Source: Paludibacteraceae bacterium (GTDB lineage: Bacteria; Bacteroidota; Bacteroidia; Bacteroidales; Paludibacteraceae). From it: DNA of 64,000 nucleotides. Location of the stretch: contig JAKSNY010000013.1 in the NCBI GenBank assembly GCA_024399495.1, positions 1 through 64,000 on the forward strand, written 5' to 3'. The notes under the pieces are model-generated. The model made no database searches and was not told the DNA's origin. It was given only the letters and a program-made list of their open reading frames with translations. Numbering within the stretch: position 1 is the first letter of the stretch; each line of letters opens with the position of its first letter. Made by a program: the position numbers and the translations under genes. Below, one piece after another: positions 16,164 to 25,330 of the stretch.

Positions 16164-19100
16164 TTGTTATCTTGGAAAACAGTATTTAATTTTTCCATAA
16201 AAGAATCCTTTTTATTGTATAAAAAATAATCCCATTGTGTTGGTTCGCTTTTAGGTTGCCAATTGCCATCATATCTGTCAACCTCTTTCCCGTTTTTTAA
16301 TATTACCCAATCTCCATCATTAAGGACCTTCACCTGATCTCCATTTTGCTTGACTTTATCAGTCGGAGCGATAATAGTTTCCTCTGGCATTGCCACCGAT
16401 AAATCTTGTGCAATTCCATTTTTAATATTTGCAGCATCACACGACATCAATATTGTTGTATTATTAGATTTGTCAACTGATTCTTCTGAGAATTCTGATT
16501 TAACAATTTCTTTCAATTTCTGACCTGAATCAACAATATTTTTATTATTAATTCTACTATCAACTATTCCTTTCCCATTTGAGATACCATGGGCAAATAA
16601 TATTTTTGCATTATTGTCATCTGGATAATGTTTTGCAAAGGAATCATCATATTTATTCGAAAATAGTGTTTTTATCTCGTTTCCGTCCAGATCCACGTAC
16701 CTTACTGGGTTCCCTGCACAATATGCGTAAGGGCTGGTACTGTAATATTTCTCAGACAGAGGGTCCATAGTGGAGAACCGCCCTAAAGCAGTATATGTGT
16801 GCCTTGCACCAAAGTCATAGCTGTCATAGCCGTGCATTGAAATGTATTCCTTTCCTATATATAGATTTGGTTGAAAGCTCGTACCCCAACTGTTGTTCTT
16901 TGGTAGTCCGTCAGCATAATAGTCTGTAAACTGAATGGGATAGTTGACATTGACATCCCACACAGATGTAATGCTACCTTGTATGTCACGTTCATAGTAA
17001 AATGCTGTTGCGCTACTCCCATAGCCGTTGTAATATCCTGCTGGATTGTATATCCTTGTTAGCGTGGTTGAGCCGTTACTGTCCACTCCATAATCCACAT
17101 TGCTCCCGAATCGCTTTTTAGTCACAGCCAAGCCAGGTAGTGTGTTCGTCTGACAGATAGTGCCTATTGGTATTATGGCATCTGTGGATACTGTGTGATA
17201 CTCTGTTAGCACTTTGGTTCCGTCTGCTAAATAACGGTTTACTATCTGGCTGCCGTTGCAGAACTGTATGGTATCTGGCAAATTTAATAAATTATAACGA
17301 ATTGCCACTATTTTTCTGTCCAAATCTACGGTCATATTGCCGTTTGCATCATATTGGTGTTCATCAGGTACATCTGTAAATCCCAATTGAGGATCCCATC
17401 CAACCAATTCATCTCCATACTGAGATAACTCTTGAGAATAGTCCTGATATTCCTTAGTGGTATAAGATGACTGACTTCCAGCATCGTCAGATACTTCATC
17501 AATATGATTACCTATGTAAGATATTGAAAGATCATCTATTAGGGTGCCGTTATCATTATATCTTTGTAATGCTGTTATGTTGCTCATTTTGTCATACTCC
17601 CATTCGGTGCGATATGAATTACCTCCATCATACGGTATTGCACTTACAAGCCGGTTTAGTCCGTCATATTGGTAAGTGTCACCACTTATTAAGGTTGCTC
17701 CACTATAAATTCTACTTTCACTAATGTTCCCGTTATAACAGCCTATTCCATTTGAACTTGCAGGTTGCTCATAATAATAGTGCTTGCTATACTTTCCGTT
17801 TATTGTGGTGTTCTGACCGTGTATATTATATGTGTATATAGTGTTAAATAAGTTGCTGTTATAACTTTTCTTCTGTACCAATTGCCCTAACTCATTATAA
17901 GTGTTGTATATTAGTTGAATCTCTGAATTATCACCCAACTTATATTTGGTCATAAGTAACCTATCTGCATCATCATACGTATTGGTATATACCTCTTTTA
18001 TTTCATCTTCCTCAAAATTGTTTGTTTGGGTATGCAACTCTTTTAATACCTTACCTGAAAAACTATACAAATAGTATTTATGCTCGTAACCGCCAAGTCC
18101 CGCTATTCCATTGTGTTCTTGAACAATCCTTCCATAGGAGTCATAATAAAATGCTTTTGCTATGTAATAAGTGCCAGGTCCGTACAAGGCATATATGCGG
18201 CATCCTGTCAGTCTGCCTGTTGCGGATGTGTGACATACGTCATATCCTTCCTTTTGTTGGTAACTCATCTCAGTTTGCTCATTCGCTGTAAGATTGTTCA
18301 AGAAATTGTATTTGTCATAGTAATTTACAATTAATGGCCATGTTATATTATTACTATCTGAAAGACCAACTGAAGTTAATCTGCCGTATTTGTCATACTC
18401 CATAACTTGATGACATTTCTTTGCTCTCATATTGCCATCTTCTAATGACACCAACTGGTTCTTATTATTATATTCCATATATACTGGCTCACACCCAGGC
18501 AATCGTTTTTCAATACAGTTGCCTTTGTTATCATATTTGTACAGGTATGCGTACTTTTTTAAGAACTCATTATTGTCTGCAATGTATGTTCCGGAAGTAA
18601 TATGGTCTGCCGCAAGAGGTGGCAATACATAGCATAACTGTCCGAAATCATCATATACGTAATATGTGTTGACTTTGATATTGCCGTCAAATTGACGTAT
18701 TAAAACAATCTGACCACTTTTATTTTTATATTCAGAAGTAATTTTTCCATCTTCATCAATGTTTTCTGTCATATATAATTCCCCTGTATTATAAAATCCC
18801 CTCAGGTACAGTTTTCCTTCATAAGAAAAATAGTGAAACACGTCGTTGCTCCTGTTTGACTTATAATTAATAGTGCTTGGATGAGCTCTGTATACAGAGC
18901 CTGATTTCTTTGCACCTATAATCCTGTCTAAAAGTGTATTGTCATACAGGATCTCGTTATATGCGGAATCTCCGTAATATTGGTTAGCGTTTTGTAGAGA
19001 AAAAGATGTTTGTGAATTTGCTGGCGTGGGGAGACTTATTTTCTTTTGTCTTCCAAAATCATCGTACTCAATTTTTTGAGCTAAAGCCTCTCCTGATGGC

Positions 19101-19324
19101 GTGTAATTCACTCTGCAAGTACTTTCCAAGTTTCCTAAATTGTCATAGTAATCAATTCTTTTTAATGCTCTACCATCGGTAATAGCGTTCACTCCAGAAA
19201 AAACAACTGAACTTGTGGGGTCAATAGGTGTTACTGACAATATATAGTTTTGTGTCCATTGTGCTGAACAAATCAATGGAAAACAAATAATCATCAATAT
19301 GCAATATACAATTTTGTTATTCAT
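16160..19324 (-). CDS. RHS/YD-repeat protein with C-terminal toxin domain (clan CD-peptidase-like)
   Basis: A 1054-residue protein with a signal-like N-terminus (NNKIVYCILMIICFPLICSA), many YD repeats (for example YDDFGRQKK, YDKYGRLTSV, YDGLNRLVSA), and the RHS core end DFGARHTYTALGRFSTMDPL, then CAGNPVRYVDLDGNEIK near residue 877. The final ~170 residues are the variable tip. It carries LFAHGIS with His912 and ILMSCDAAN with Cys962, then IAPTDKV and a DGDWVILKNGK strand, a layout like C80/DUF4347-type clan CD cysteine peptidases; this is inference. The gene overlaps the upstream RHS partner by 8 bp and its candidate immunity gene by 4 bp. Confidence 0.8.
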   Translation of the reverse strand: MNNKIVYCILMIICFPLICSAQWTQNYILSVTPIDPTSSVVFSGVNAITDGRALKRIDYYDNLGNLESTCRVNYTPSGEALAQKIEYDDFGRQKKISLPTPANSQTSFSLQNANQYYGDSAYNEILYDNTLLDRIIGAKKSGSVYRAHPSTINYKSNRSNDVFHYFSYEGKLYLRGFYNTGELYMTENIDEDGKITSEYKNKSGQIVLIRQFDGNIKVNTYYVYDDFGQLCYVLPPLAADHITSGTYIADNNEFLKKYAYLYKYDNKGNCIEKRLPGCEPVYMEYNNKNQLVSLEDGNMRAKKCHQVMEYDKYGRLTSVGLSDSNNITWPLIVNYYDKYNFLNNLTANEQTEMSYQQKEGYDVCHTSATGRLTGCRIYALYGPGTYYIAKAFYYDSYGRIVQEHNGIAGLGGYEHKYYLYSFSGKVLKELHTQTNNFEEDEIKEVYTNTYDDADRLLMTKYKLGDNSEIQLIYNTYNELGQLVQKKSYNSNLFNTIYTYNIHGQNTTINGKYSKHYYYEQPASSNGIGCYNGNISESRIYSGATLISGDTYQYDGLNRLVSAIPYDGGNSYRTEWEYDKMSNITALQRYNDNGTLIDDLSISYIGNHIDEVSDDAGSQSSYTTKEYQDYSQELSQYGDELVGWDPQLGFTDVPDEHQYDANGNMTVDLDRKIVAIRYNLLNLPDTIQFCNGSQIVNRYLADGTKVLTEYHTVSTDAIIPIGTICQTNTLPGLAVTKKRFGSNVDYGVDSNGSTTLTRIYNPAGYYNGYGSSATAFYYERDIQGSITSVWDVNVNYPIQFTDYYADGLPKNNSWGTSFQPNLYIGKEYISMHGYDSYDFGARHTYTALGRFSTMDPLSEKYYSTSPYAYCAGNPVRYVDLDGNEIKTLFSNKYDDSFAKHYPDDNNAKILFAHGISNGKGIVDSRINNKNIVDSGQKLKEIVKSEFSEESVDKSNNTTILMSCDAANIKNGIAQDLSVAMPEETIIAPTDKVKQNGDQVKVLNDGDWVILKNGKEVDRYDGNWQPKSEPTQWDYFLYNKKDSFMEKLNTVFQDNK

Positions 19325-22300
19325 CTGGTCCTTGATAATTGTATTTATATGCGTTTAAAATATTTCTTTCTCCATTTGAGTTGTATCTATATTCATATTT
19401 AAGTTCACCTGATGGATAGTATTCATAGTAGGTTGTCACACCAGTTATATCTGTTATTGAGGTGACTCCAAAAAGCGGTGAATGTTGATATGTGGTTACC
19501 TGCATAGTGGAGTTCCTTAAAGCATTTGTGCGACTGATATGCTCATCTGTCGGATATCTATCTCCACCTCTGTAATACATTATCATTTGTCCTTGTCCTC
19601 CACCCCAATTATTTGAAAAACTTGTATATTCACCTCCTACTACTGTTGCGAGTAAACGTTGATTGCAATATGCCCATATGTATGAGGTTGTTAATCCGGT
19701 AATATTATCATTAAACTGCAGTAGTCTGCCTGATGGATTATACAAAACAAATGTTTTTGTTGTTGAAAACATATTGTTGTTATATACAAAAGAACCATTC
19801 CTGATGTATGATTTGGCATAATTATACACACATATTGGAGTTGTTAGTCTTGTCTCGTAAACGTATTTGGGTTTAGGCAATGAGCAGTTTTGGTCATGTC
19901 TGTAATCAACAATGGTACTTCTTACTAAAGCCAGAGATGCACAACCTGAATTACTTGTCATACGATATCCTCCGTTTTCCACATATTCAAATTGCTCTAT
20001 GATTGGGGATACAATATTTTTCTGCTGCAATTCATATATGCCTTGTGCTTGAGCACCACTGTATGAGTTCATTATCCCGTAGTCAAGAGGGTGTAAATAC
20101 TCTATGGTTTTACAATCTCCATTGGACAACGACATACACTCACTTGTGATTAAATTGTGTGGGGTATTATATGATAAACCTTTTCTATCATAAGAATGTG
20201 ATTCGTACACCCATTCGTTGTTTAAAAGAGTTCCAGTTACTTTTGTCATTTGATCATAGGAGTAGAGATATGTTGCATATGCGTTAGCTGCACCTCTGTT
20301 ATTCGTAGAAAATACAACATCTGTTCCAACAATATATCTTTCATTGAGTGATAAGTTATACCCATAATAGTATTCAATACTTTTACAGAGATTTGTTCCA
20401 TTATAAACATATTCTCCAGTCAGAAGACCTCTCTCCATATATTTGCTTGATGGAACCAAGAACTGATTCATTTCTGCTTTAAAAATGTTGGAGTTCCCTA
20501 TATCCCCCATAGTGATTACATAACTATTATTATTTAGGATAAAAGTATCGCCGTTGGTTAATCTGGAGGTAAAGGTCATTTTCTTTTTCTGTTGTCTTTG
20601 CTGAGGTGTTCCAATGTGTTTTTCAATAACAGATGAATATCCTATATAGCTCTCTCCAACCGTATATTGAAGATTTAAGGAATTCATAGATATTTGGTAC
20701 CAACTATTAGTAGAATTAGGTGTTTCATAAAATACAATATATGCACCATCATCGTGAAATATACCTGATGATGCCCCATTGTCATTTTCATATATGTATT
20801 CTATTTTTTCACCATTGGATTTACTGATTGATTTTATTCGTACTCCACCTAAATAACCATTTGAATTCAATATTTCCTCTCCAATACCGCCATCTATTTT
20901 TCGTCTTATTTTTTTGCCGTACTGATGAGACTCAAACTCAAAAATAGAGGAGCCACCTGTGGGATAGGTAATAGAGTAAATCATTCCTACATTAGCACAC
21001 GCTGGATTTGTATTTCTATGAGAAAAATCCTGATTAAAAATGGTATTCCAATCTAGATACGGATTTAATGGCAATAAATTTGTGCAATTAGAATTTCCAT
21101 TATAGTACATTTGCATATCCAATTGCTTTGTAGAGGGATGAGGTAAATTCTGGTCATAATACTCACATAAAAATTCCTTTATTCCAACTTTTACTGATTT
21201 CAGGAACTGGCGACCACTTTGTGTGTCTGATACACCACCAGATGTGCTTAATACAGTTTTATAATCAAATTGAGCCTTTATTGTATCTCTATAATCGCTT
21301 ATTTCAATTTTTTTTAGTAGAAAATTGCTGCTCGTAAACCGATTATTATAGTTGCTACTAGTACCATTTATAATTCTTGTTATTGTGGAACCTTCATTTC
21401 CGTACAAAAATGTATTGGTTTGTTCGTATGAAAAAGAGACCTTGTATCCATCAGTGGTTATAGTGGTGGGAATTACCATTTTTGTAAAATGAAGGTTTTC
21501 GTTTTTTACTGTTCCATCACTTGAAATGTTTTGATATAAACTGATGCTTTTCTGAATATATGGAGCATCTGTCAGTATGTTTTCATCTCTGATAGCTGTA
21601 TTCATATAAGAATAGGTTGCAACTGTTCTGTTATTCGGTGTTTGTATCGTCTTTAAATACCAGGCATTAATGACTCCGTTGTTTATGCCCATTTGAATAT
21701 AACTATTTGTTGCATCATAGTATTCCGCAGGATAGGAGATCTCAAGGTTAGATATGGCACCTCCAAATTTATATATATAACCATTCTCATCTGTAACGAC
21801 AATTTCGCTTGATGTGATTCTAGAATCGTGACCTTGTAATGGAACTCCTGTGATATTCACCTTGCAAGCTCGTCCCCCTATTATTTGTATCTGTCCGTTA
21901 TTGTCAATCATAAATTGAAATGATGTCCTGTTTGGAAGTAACACTGTAAATAAATCTGGGGAATGACTAAAACAGGTTTTATTATTTAACATAAATTTTG
22001 GGAAATAGTCAGGATTGTAATAATTAGTAACATTGAGTAGATACTCCTTACTGTTGGTCTGGATTGAACGGACTAAATATAGATAACCATCATAGACTCT
22101 ACCACCAATCGATATTTGCTTATCATCGGGAACACCTCTAACTTGTCTTGTTATTATGCCTCCATACATTAGTCGCCAATTTTGTCCAGTCAAGCCATCG
22201 TTTTGATTTGGTCTGAAACCAGATGCATCATAATCTAAAGTGATGGGAATTTCAATATCTTGATTTTTTATTGTATAAATGGGTATTGTAACATCGGTTG

Positions 22301-22469
22301 TTCCAGTATAATAACTGACAGGATATGTACCATATCGAGTCATTGTCGCTGCTTCAGGTGTCATTACACAGGTTGGCATAGAACCATCATATATAGAATT
22401 TGATACAGCGTATGATGTTACACACAACAAACAAGACAATTTAAATAGTATAAATGTTTTAATTCTCAT
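19317..22469 (-). CDS. Secreted RHS-associated shell protein (upstream half of a split RHS system)
   Basis: A 1050-residue protein with a signal peptide (MRIKTFILFKLSCLLCVTSYA). It opens with the GTYPVSYYTGTTDVTIPIYT and GLTGQNWRLMYGGIITRQVRG blocks found in Bacteroidetes RHS-associated proteins, and contains beta-rich YD-like segments (YNPSGRLLQFNDN, YYEYYPSGELKYEYRYNSNG) near the end. In these bacteria the RHS polypeptide is often split in two adjacent genes that together build the cocoon around the toxin tip. It overlaps the T9SS-sorted gene by 4 bp (ATGA) and the toxin-bearing half by 8 bp, so the three are translated as a unit. Confidence 0.72.
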   Translation of the reverse strand: MRIKTFILFKLSCLLCVTSYAVSNSIYDGSMPTCVMTPEAATMTRYGTYPVSYYTGTTDVTIPIYTIKNQDIEIPITLDYDASGFRPNQNDGLTGQNWRLMYGGIITRQVRGVPDDKQISIGGRVYDGYLYLVRSIQTNSKEYLLNVTNYYNPDYFPKFMLNNKTCFSHSPDLFTVLLPNRTSFQFMIDNNGQIQIIGGRACKVNITGVPLQGHDSRITSSEIVVTDENGYIYKFGGAISNLEISYPAEYYDATNSYIQMGINNGVINAWYLKTIQTPNNRTVATYSYMNTAIRDENILTDAPYIQKSISLYQNISSDGTVKNENLHFTKMVIPTTITTDGYKVSFSYEQTNTFLYGNEGSTITRIINGTSSNYNNRFTSSNFLLKKIEISDYRDTIKAQFDYKTVLSTSGGVSDTQSGRQFLKSVKVGIKEFLCEYYDQNLPHPSTKQLDMQMYYNGNSNCTNLLPLNPYLDWNTIFNQDFSHRNTNPACANVGMIYSITYPTGGSSIFEFESHQYGKKIRRKIDGGIGEEILNSNGYLGGVRIKSISKSNGEKIEYIYENDNGASSGIFHDDGAYIVFYETPNSTNSWYQISMNSLNLQYTVGESYIGYSSVIEKHIGTPQQRQQKKKMTFTSRLTNGDTFILNNNSYVITMGDIGNSNIFKAEMNQFLVPSSKYMERGLLTGEYVYNGTNLCKSIEYYYGYNLSLNERYIVGTDVVFSTNNRGAANAYATYLYSYDQMTKVTGTLLNNEWVYESHSYDRKGLSYNTPHNLITSECMSLSNGDCKTIEYLHPLDYGIMNSYSGAQAQGIYELQQKNIVSPIIEQFEYVENGGYRMTSNSGCASLALVRSTIVDYRHDQNCSLPKPKYVYETRLTTPICVYNYAKSYIRNGSFVYNNNMFSTTKTFVLYNPSGRLLQFNDNITGLTTSYIWAYCNQRLLATVVGGEYTSFSNNWGGGQGQMIMYYRGGDRYPTDEHISRTNALRNSTMQVTTYQHSPLFGVTSITDITGVTTYYEYYPSGELKYEYRYNSNGERNILNAYKYNYQGPDE

Positions 22470-23533
22470 TCTTTAATAATAACCTTTGAAACAGATTTAG
22501 GTGCGTTTGTTGAGATTCTTATAATGTAACTACCTTTAGGTAAATGGAATGTGGGAATCTTCCATTTGTTCTCACCAGCATTTGCTATTTTCTCTGTTGA
22601 ATAGTATGAAATACCATTTTCAGAATAGAGATAAATAAGAATATTTGCCTGTTGATTGATGTTACACCATACGGTTGTGTTCTCTTTAACTGGATTAGGA
22701 TAGACATCAAAATATGAAATTTCTAAAGCTTCTGTGCCTCTCATTTGTTCCATATAATTGTATCCAAATATATCAATGGCATTATCAGTGTCCATTATTC
22801 GTTTTTCTTGTTGGTTGGCTGAGTATATAAATGACGCATTGAATACAGTGGAGTCCTTTGCTGCGGTTGTATGAAATACTGTTTCTACACTTTCAAAAAC
22901 AGGATATCTGCAATCAGAAGAATACCATTTATATGTGGTCTTCTCTATCTCAATAGAGTCAGATGTCTTAAATGTTTCTACGCTTTTTATTCGCAATACA
23001 TTTAATTTCTCATATGGCAGAATAATTGTTCCAATCGCATCCGCAGTGATAGTTTGCTTTCCTTTAATATGCAGAGACAGTCCATTGCCATACTCACCAT
23101 TGCCTGAAAAAAATGTTGACATAGAATCTCCATAGGTGAACTGAAAAGGCAATGACATAAAAGGCTTGTCGAATTTTATATAAGTATTGGCGTTTTCAAA
23201 ACCAACGCATTTGATTCCATTTTCATTTTGTGAATAAATATAGCGTGTTCTATGTTCCAAGCTACAAATTGAATCTTTTTTTCCGTCATACTTTAATACA
23301 TATTCATCTGTCAGTGTGGTTAAAACAGAAAAATCCCATTCGATATCTTTACCTGCTGATCCAGGTTTTATATATGACACTTCTTGTTTAATAAGACTAT
23401 CTTTTGGAATGTAGCAATGTGACAGATAATTTATACTCTGACTTTGTGCAATTTCTATTGACAGTACATTTGCCAATAGAACACCCATGAGAAATATTCT
23501 CTTTTCCATATATAGTTGCCTTATTTTTTTCAT
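22466..23533 (-). CDS. Type IX secretion (type A sorting tail) surface protein heading the RHS operon
   Basis: 355 residues. A signal peptide lies in the first ~32 residues (an alternative start, MEKRIFLMG, is at 23509). The C-terminal ~80 residues form a type A T9SS sorting domain (SYFDVYPNPVKENTTVW ... HLPKGSYIIRIST ... SKVIIKE). The central part is not recognised. It is the first gene after the promoter at 23604-23634 and overlaps the RHS shell gene, so it may be an anchor, carrier or accessory for export of the RHS proteins to the surface; that link is inferred from gene order. Confidence 0.75.
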   Translation of the reverse strand: MKKIRQLYMEKRIFLMGVLLANVLSIEIAQSQSINYLSHCYIPKDSLIKQEVSYIKPGSAGKDIEWDFSVLTTLTDEYVLKYDGKKDSICSLEHRTRYIYSQNENGIKCVGFENANTYIKFDKPFMSLPFQFTYGDSMSTFFSGNGEYGNGLSLHIKGKQTITADAIGTIILPYEKLNVLRIKSVETFKTSDSIEIEKTTYKWYSSDCRYPVFESVETVFHTTAAKDSTVFNASFIYSANQQEKRIMDTDNAIDIFGYNYMEQMRGTEALEISYFDVYPNPVKENTTVWCNINQQANILIYLYSENGISYYSTEKIANAGENKWKIPTFHLPKGSYIIRISTNAPKSVSKVIIKE

Positions 23534-23600
23534 CCTTTCGTAGAGATAGAGATCCTGTTGTGTTCTTACGGTGTCATATTATAAAAGAGTTGACTTCTGT

Positions 23601-24857
23601 TTACAAAGGTAAACTTTTTTCAGGTATATTCAAACTGGTATTAATATTTTTTATTATTAGTGTGGAATTTGTGCCTCCAAAACCGAATGAGTTTGCAAGG
23701 AACATATCAAAGTGCTTGTCAAGCCTACGGTTTGGTATATAGAGATTGGCACTATCATCATCGGGTTCTTCAAAATTAAGATTAGGGGCAATAAAACCAT
23801 TCTGCATCATAAGCATAGAGTATATTACATCTGAAGTGCCTGACATCCACATTTCATGCCCTGTCATAGATTTGGTGGATGTAACAGGAACTTTAATGTC
23901 TCCAAAAATATTATGCAACGCTTTGGCTTCACAAGAGTCTCCAAGCGGAGTTGATGTGGCATGAGCGTTAATGTAACTTATCTCCCTTATATCAATTCCG
24001 GCATTGCTTATGCAGTTTCTTATGGATTTTTCAGGACCCTCAACATTGGGTGCCGATATATGGTCTCCGTTGGCTGAAAATCCCCATCCTATAACCTCTC
24101 CTAATATGTCAGCCCCACGTTTTACAGCGTGTTCATATTCCTCTAACACTATGGTGGCGGCACCGCCAGATGGCACAAGTCCGTCTCTGTTCTTATCAAA
24201 CGGACGTGACGCTTTTGTAGGCTCGTCCATACGCACAGAGAATGCGTAAGTGCCGTCAAACGCTCCTACGGCATACGAGTTTGTCTCTTGAGCACCGCCC
24301 ACTACAATCATATCCTGCATTCCGTTACGTATAAGCATAGTGCCTAACCCAATGGAGTGGCTACCCGATGAGCAGGCAGACGATATGGTCATGTTTATTC
24401 CCTTTAAGTGGAATATGCAGCCAAGGTTCATTGTAACGGTTGAGTTCATAGACTTGAATGTGGTGCCTAAACCGCATAGGGTGGTATCGTTTACAAGCCT
24501 CATTCTATCTACACCCTCTATAACGGCTTGTGCTGTGGAATCATTGCCGTAAATGAGTCCTACATCTTCTTTCTCTATATCTTCCGGTGTGAGTTTGGCA
24601 TTTGTCAGAGCCTCTTTGGTGGCACAATAGGCATATAGTGCCTCTTCTGGCATAAGTGCACGCTGGTGACGGTTTAGTTCCGCCTTAACATCGGGTGGGG
24701 GAACTATGCCTGTAAGTAGGCTGCGGAATCCCATATCCTTTCTTGAAGGGTCTGTGCCTATGCCCGATACACCATTGTACAAAGACTGCCTTACACTGTC
24801 AAGATTAGTGCCAATGCAAGAGTATATACCCATTCCTGTAATTACAACACGTCTCAT
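23601..24857 (-). CDS. Beta-ketoacyl-ACP synthase (FabF-like) of the polyene cluster
   Basis: A 418-residue elongating ketosynthase with a complete Cys-His-His triad: Cys162 in SSACSSGSHSIG, His299 in NAHATSTPLGD and His334 in KSMTGHEMW. The glycine-rich C-terminus NSFGFGGTNSTLIIK is typical; the extra tail NINTSLNIPEKSLPL coincides with a promoter and may have been altered by the insertion that follows. Its ATG overlaps the LolA-like gene stop (ATGA). In related clusters a dehydratase would be expected next; here about 10 kb of RHS genes intervene. Confidence 0.92.
   Translation of the reverse strand: MRRVVITGMGIYSCIGTNLDSVRQSLYNGVSGIGTDPSRKDMGFRSLLTGIVPPPDVKAELNRHQRALMPEEALYAYCATKEALTNAKLTPEDIEKEDVGLIYGNDSTAQAVIEGVDRMRLVNDTTLCGLGTTFKSMNSTVTMNLGCIFHLKGINMTISSACSSGSHSIGLGTMLIRNGMQDMIVVGGAQETNSYAVGAFDGTYAFSVRMDEPTKASRPFDKNRDGLVPSGGAATIVLEEYEHAVKRGADILGEVIGWGFSANGDHISAPNVEGPEKSIRNCISNAGIDIREISYINAHATSTPLGDSCEAKALHNIFGDIKVPVTSTKSMTGHEMWMSGTSDVIYSMLMMQNGFIAPNLNFEEPDDDSANLYIPNRRLDKHFDMFLANSFGFGGTNSTLIIKNINTSLNIPEKSLPL
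23604..23634 (-). promoter_or_regulatory. Consensus promoter lying inside the last codons of the ketosynthase gene
   Basis: Read leftwards, TTTG (23634-23631), a 19-bp spacer and TACCTTTG (23611-23604) match the Bacteroidetes consensus. The -7 box encodes the last Leu-Pro-Leu of the ketosynthase, directly before its TAA at 23601. It is about 70 bp upstream of the T9SS-sorted gene and should drive the RHS island. Confidence 0.65.
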
Positions 24858-25330
24858 TTTTTTGTATATGTCATGTTAAGAAACTGAATATTTGTGGTAT
24901 TCCCCGATTTCTCATCTACAAAAACCTTGTCTGCCACGCCGTCTTTTGTAAATGTTATGGATATGGAGTTAAGTATATTTGACATTATTTTTTTCTTGGG
25001 CTTTATGGTAAGAGTGTTGCCGTTCCAGGTCTTTTCAAAATCTTTTTGGAATGCAGGGTTGTTTGTCTCATCGCTGTCATTAACCTTGGCAATGAGTTTT
25101 GTAAGTATTTTAGGCAGTTTAATGGCATCGTCTGAATCGTAAGTCCAAACCACACTGTCGGGATATACATACTTGAACTTGCCTGTTGTAAATTCAGGCT
25201 CTGTAAGGGCTGCCGAGGTTCTCTCTTGCTTAAAATCAGCCTCTATTTTTGATAAGTGAGCCACTTTTACCTGTGCGTTTAGAGTTAGGGATATAACTGA
25301 TAAAACAAATATTATTATGCTCTTTTTCAT
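24854..25330 (-). CDS. LolA-like periplasmic lipoprotein/lipid carrier
   Basis: A 158-residue protein with a signal peptide (KKSIIIFVLSVISLTLNAQ) and the LolA pattern of an early IEADFKQERTSAAL helix followed by GKFKYVYPDSVVWTYDS, then alternating strands. LolA-like proteins in aryl polyene clusters are thought to carry the lipid-linked product through the periplasm. It lies between two ketosynthase genes, overlapping both by 4 bp. Confidence 0.82.
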   Translation of the reverse strand: MKKSIIIFVLSVISLTLNAQVKVAHLSKIEADFKQERTSAALTEPEFTTGKFKYVYPDSVVWTYDSDDAIKLPKILTKLIAKVNDSDETNNPAFQKDFEKTWNGNTLTIKPKKKIMSNILNSISITFTKDGVADKVFVDEKSGNTTNIQFLNMTYTKK

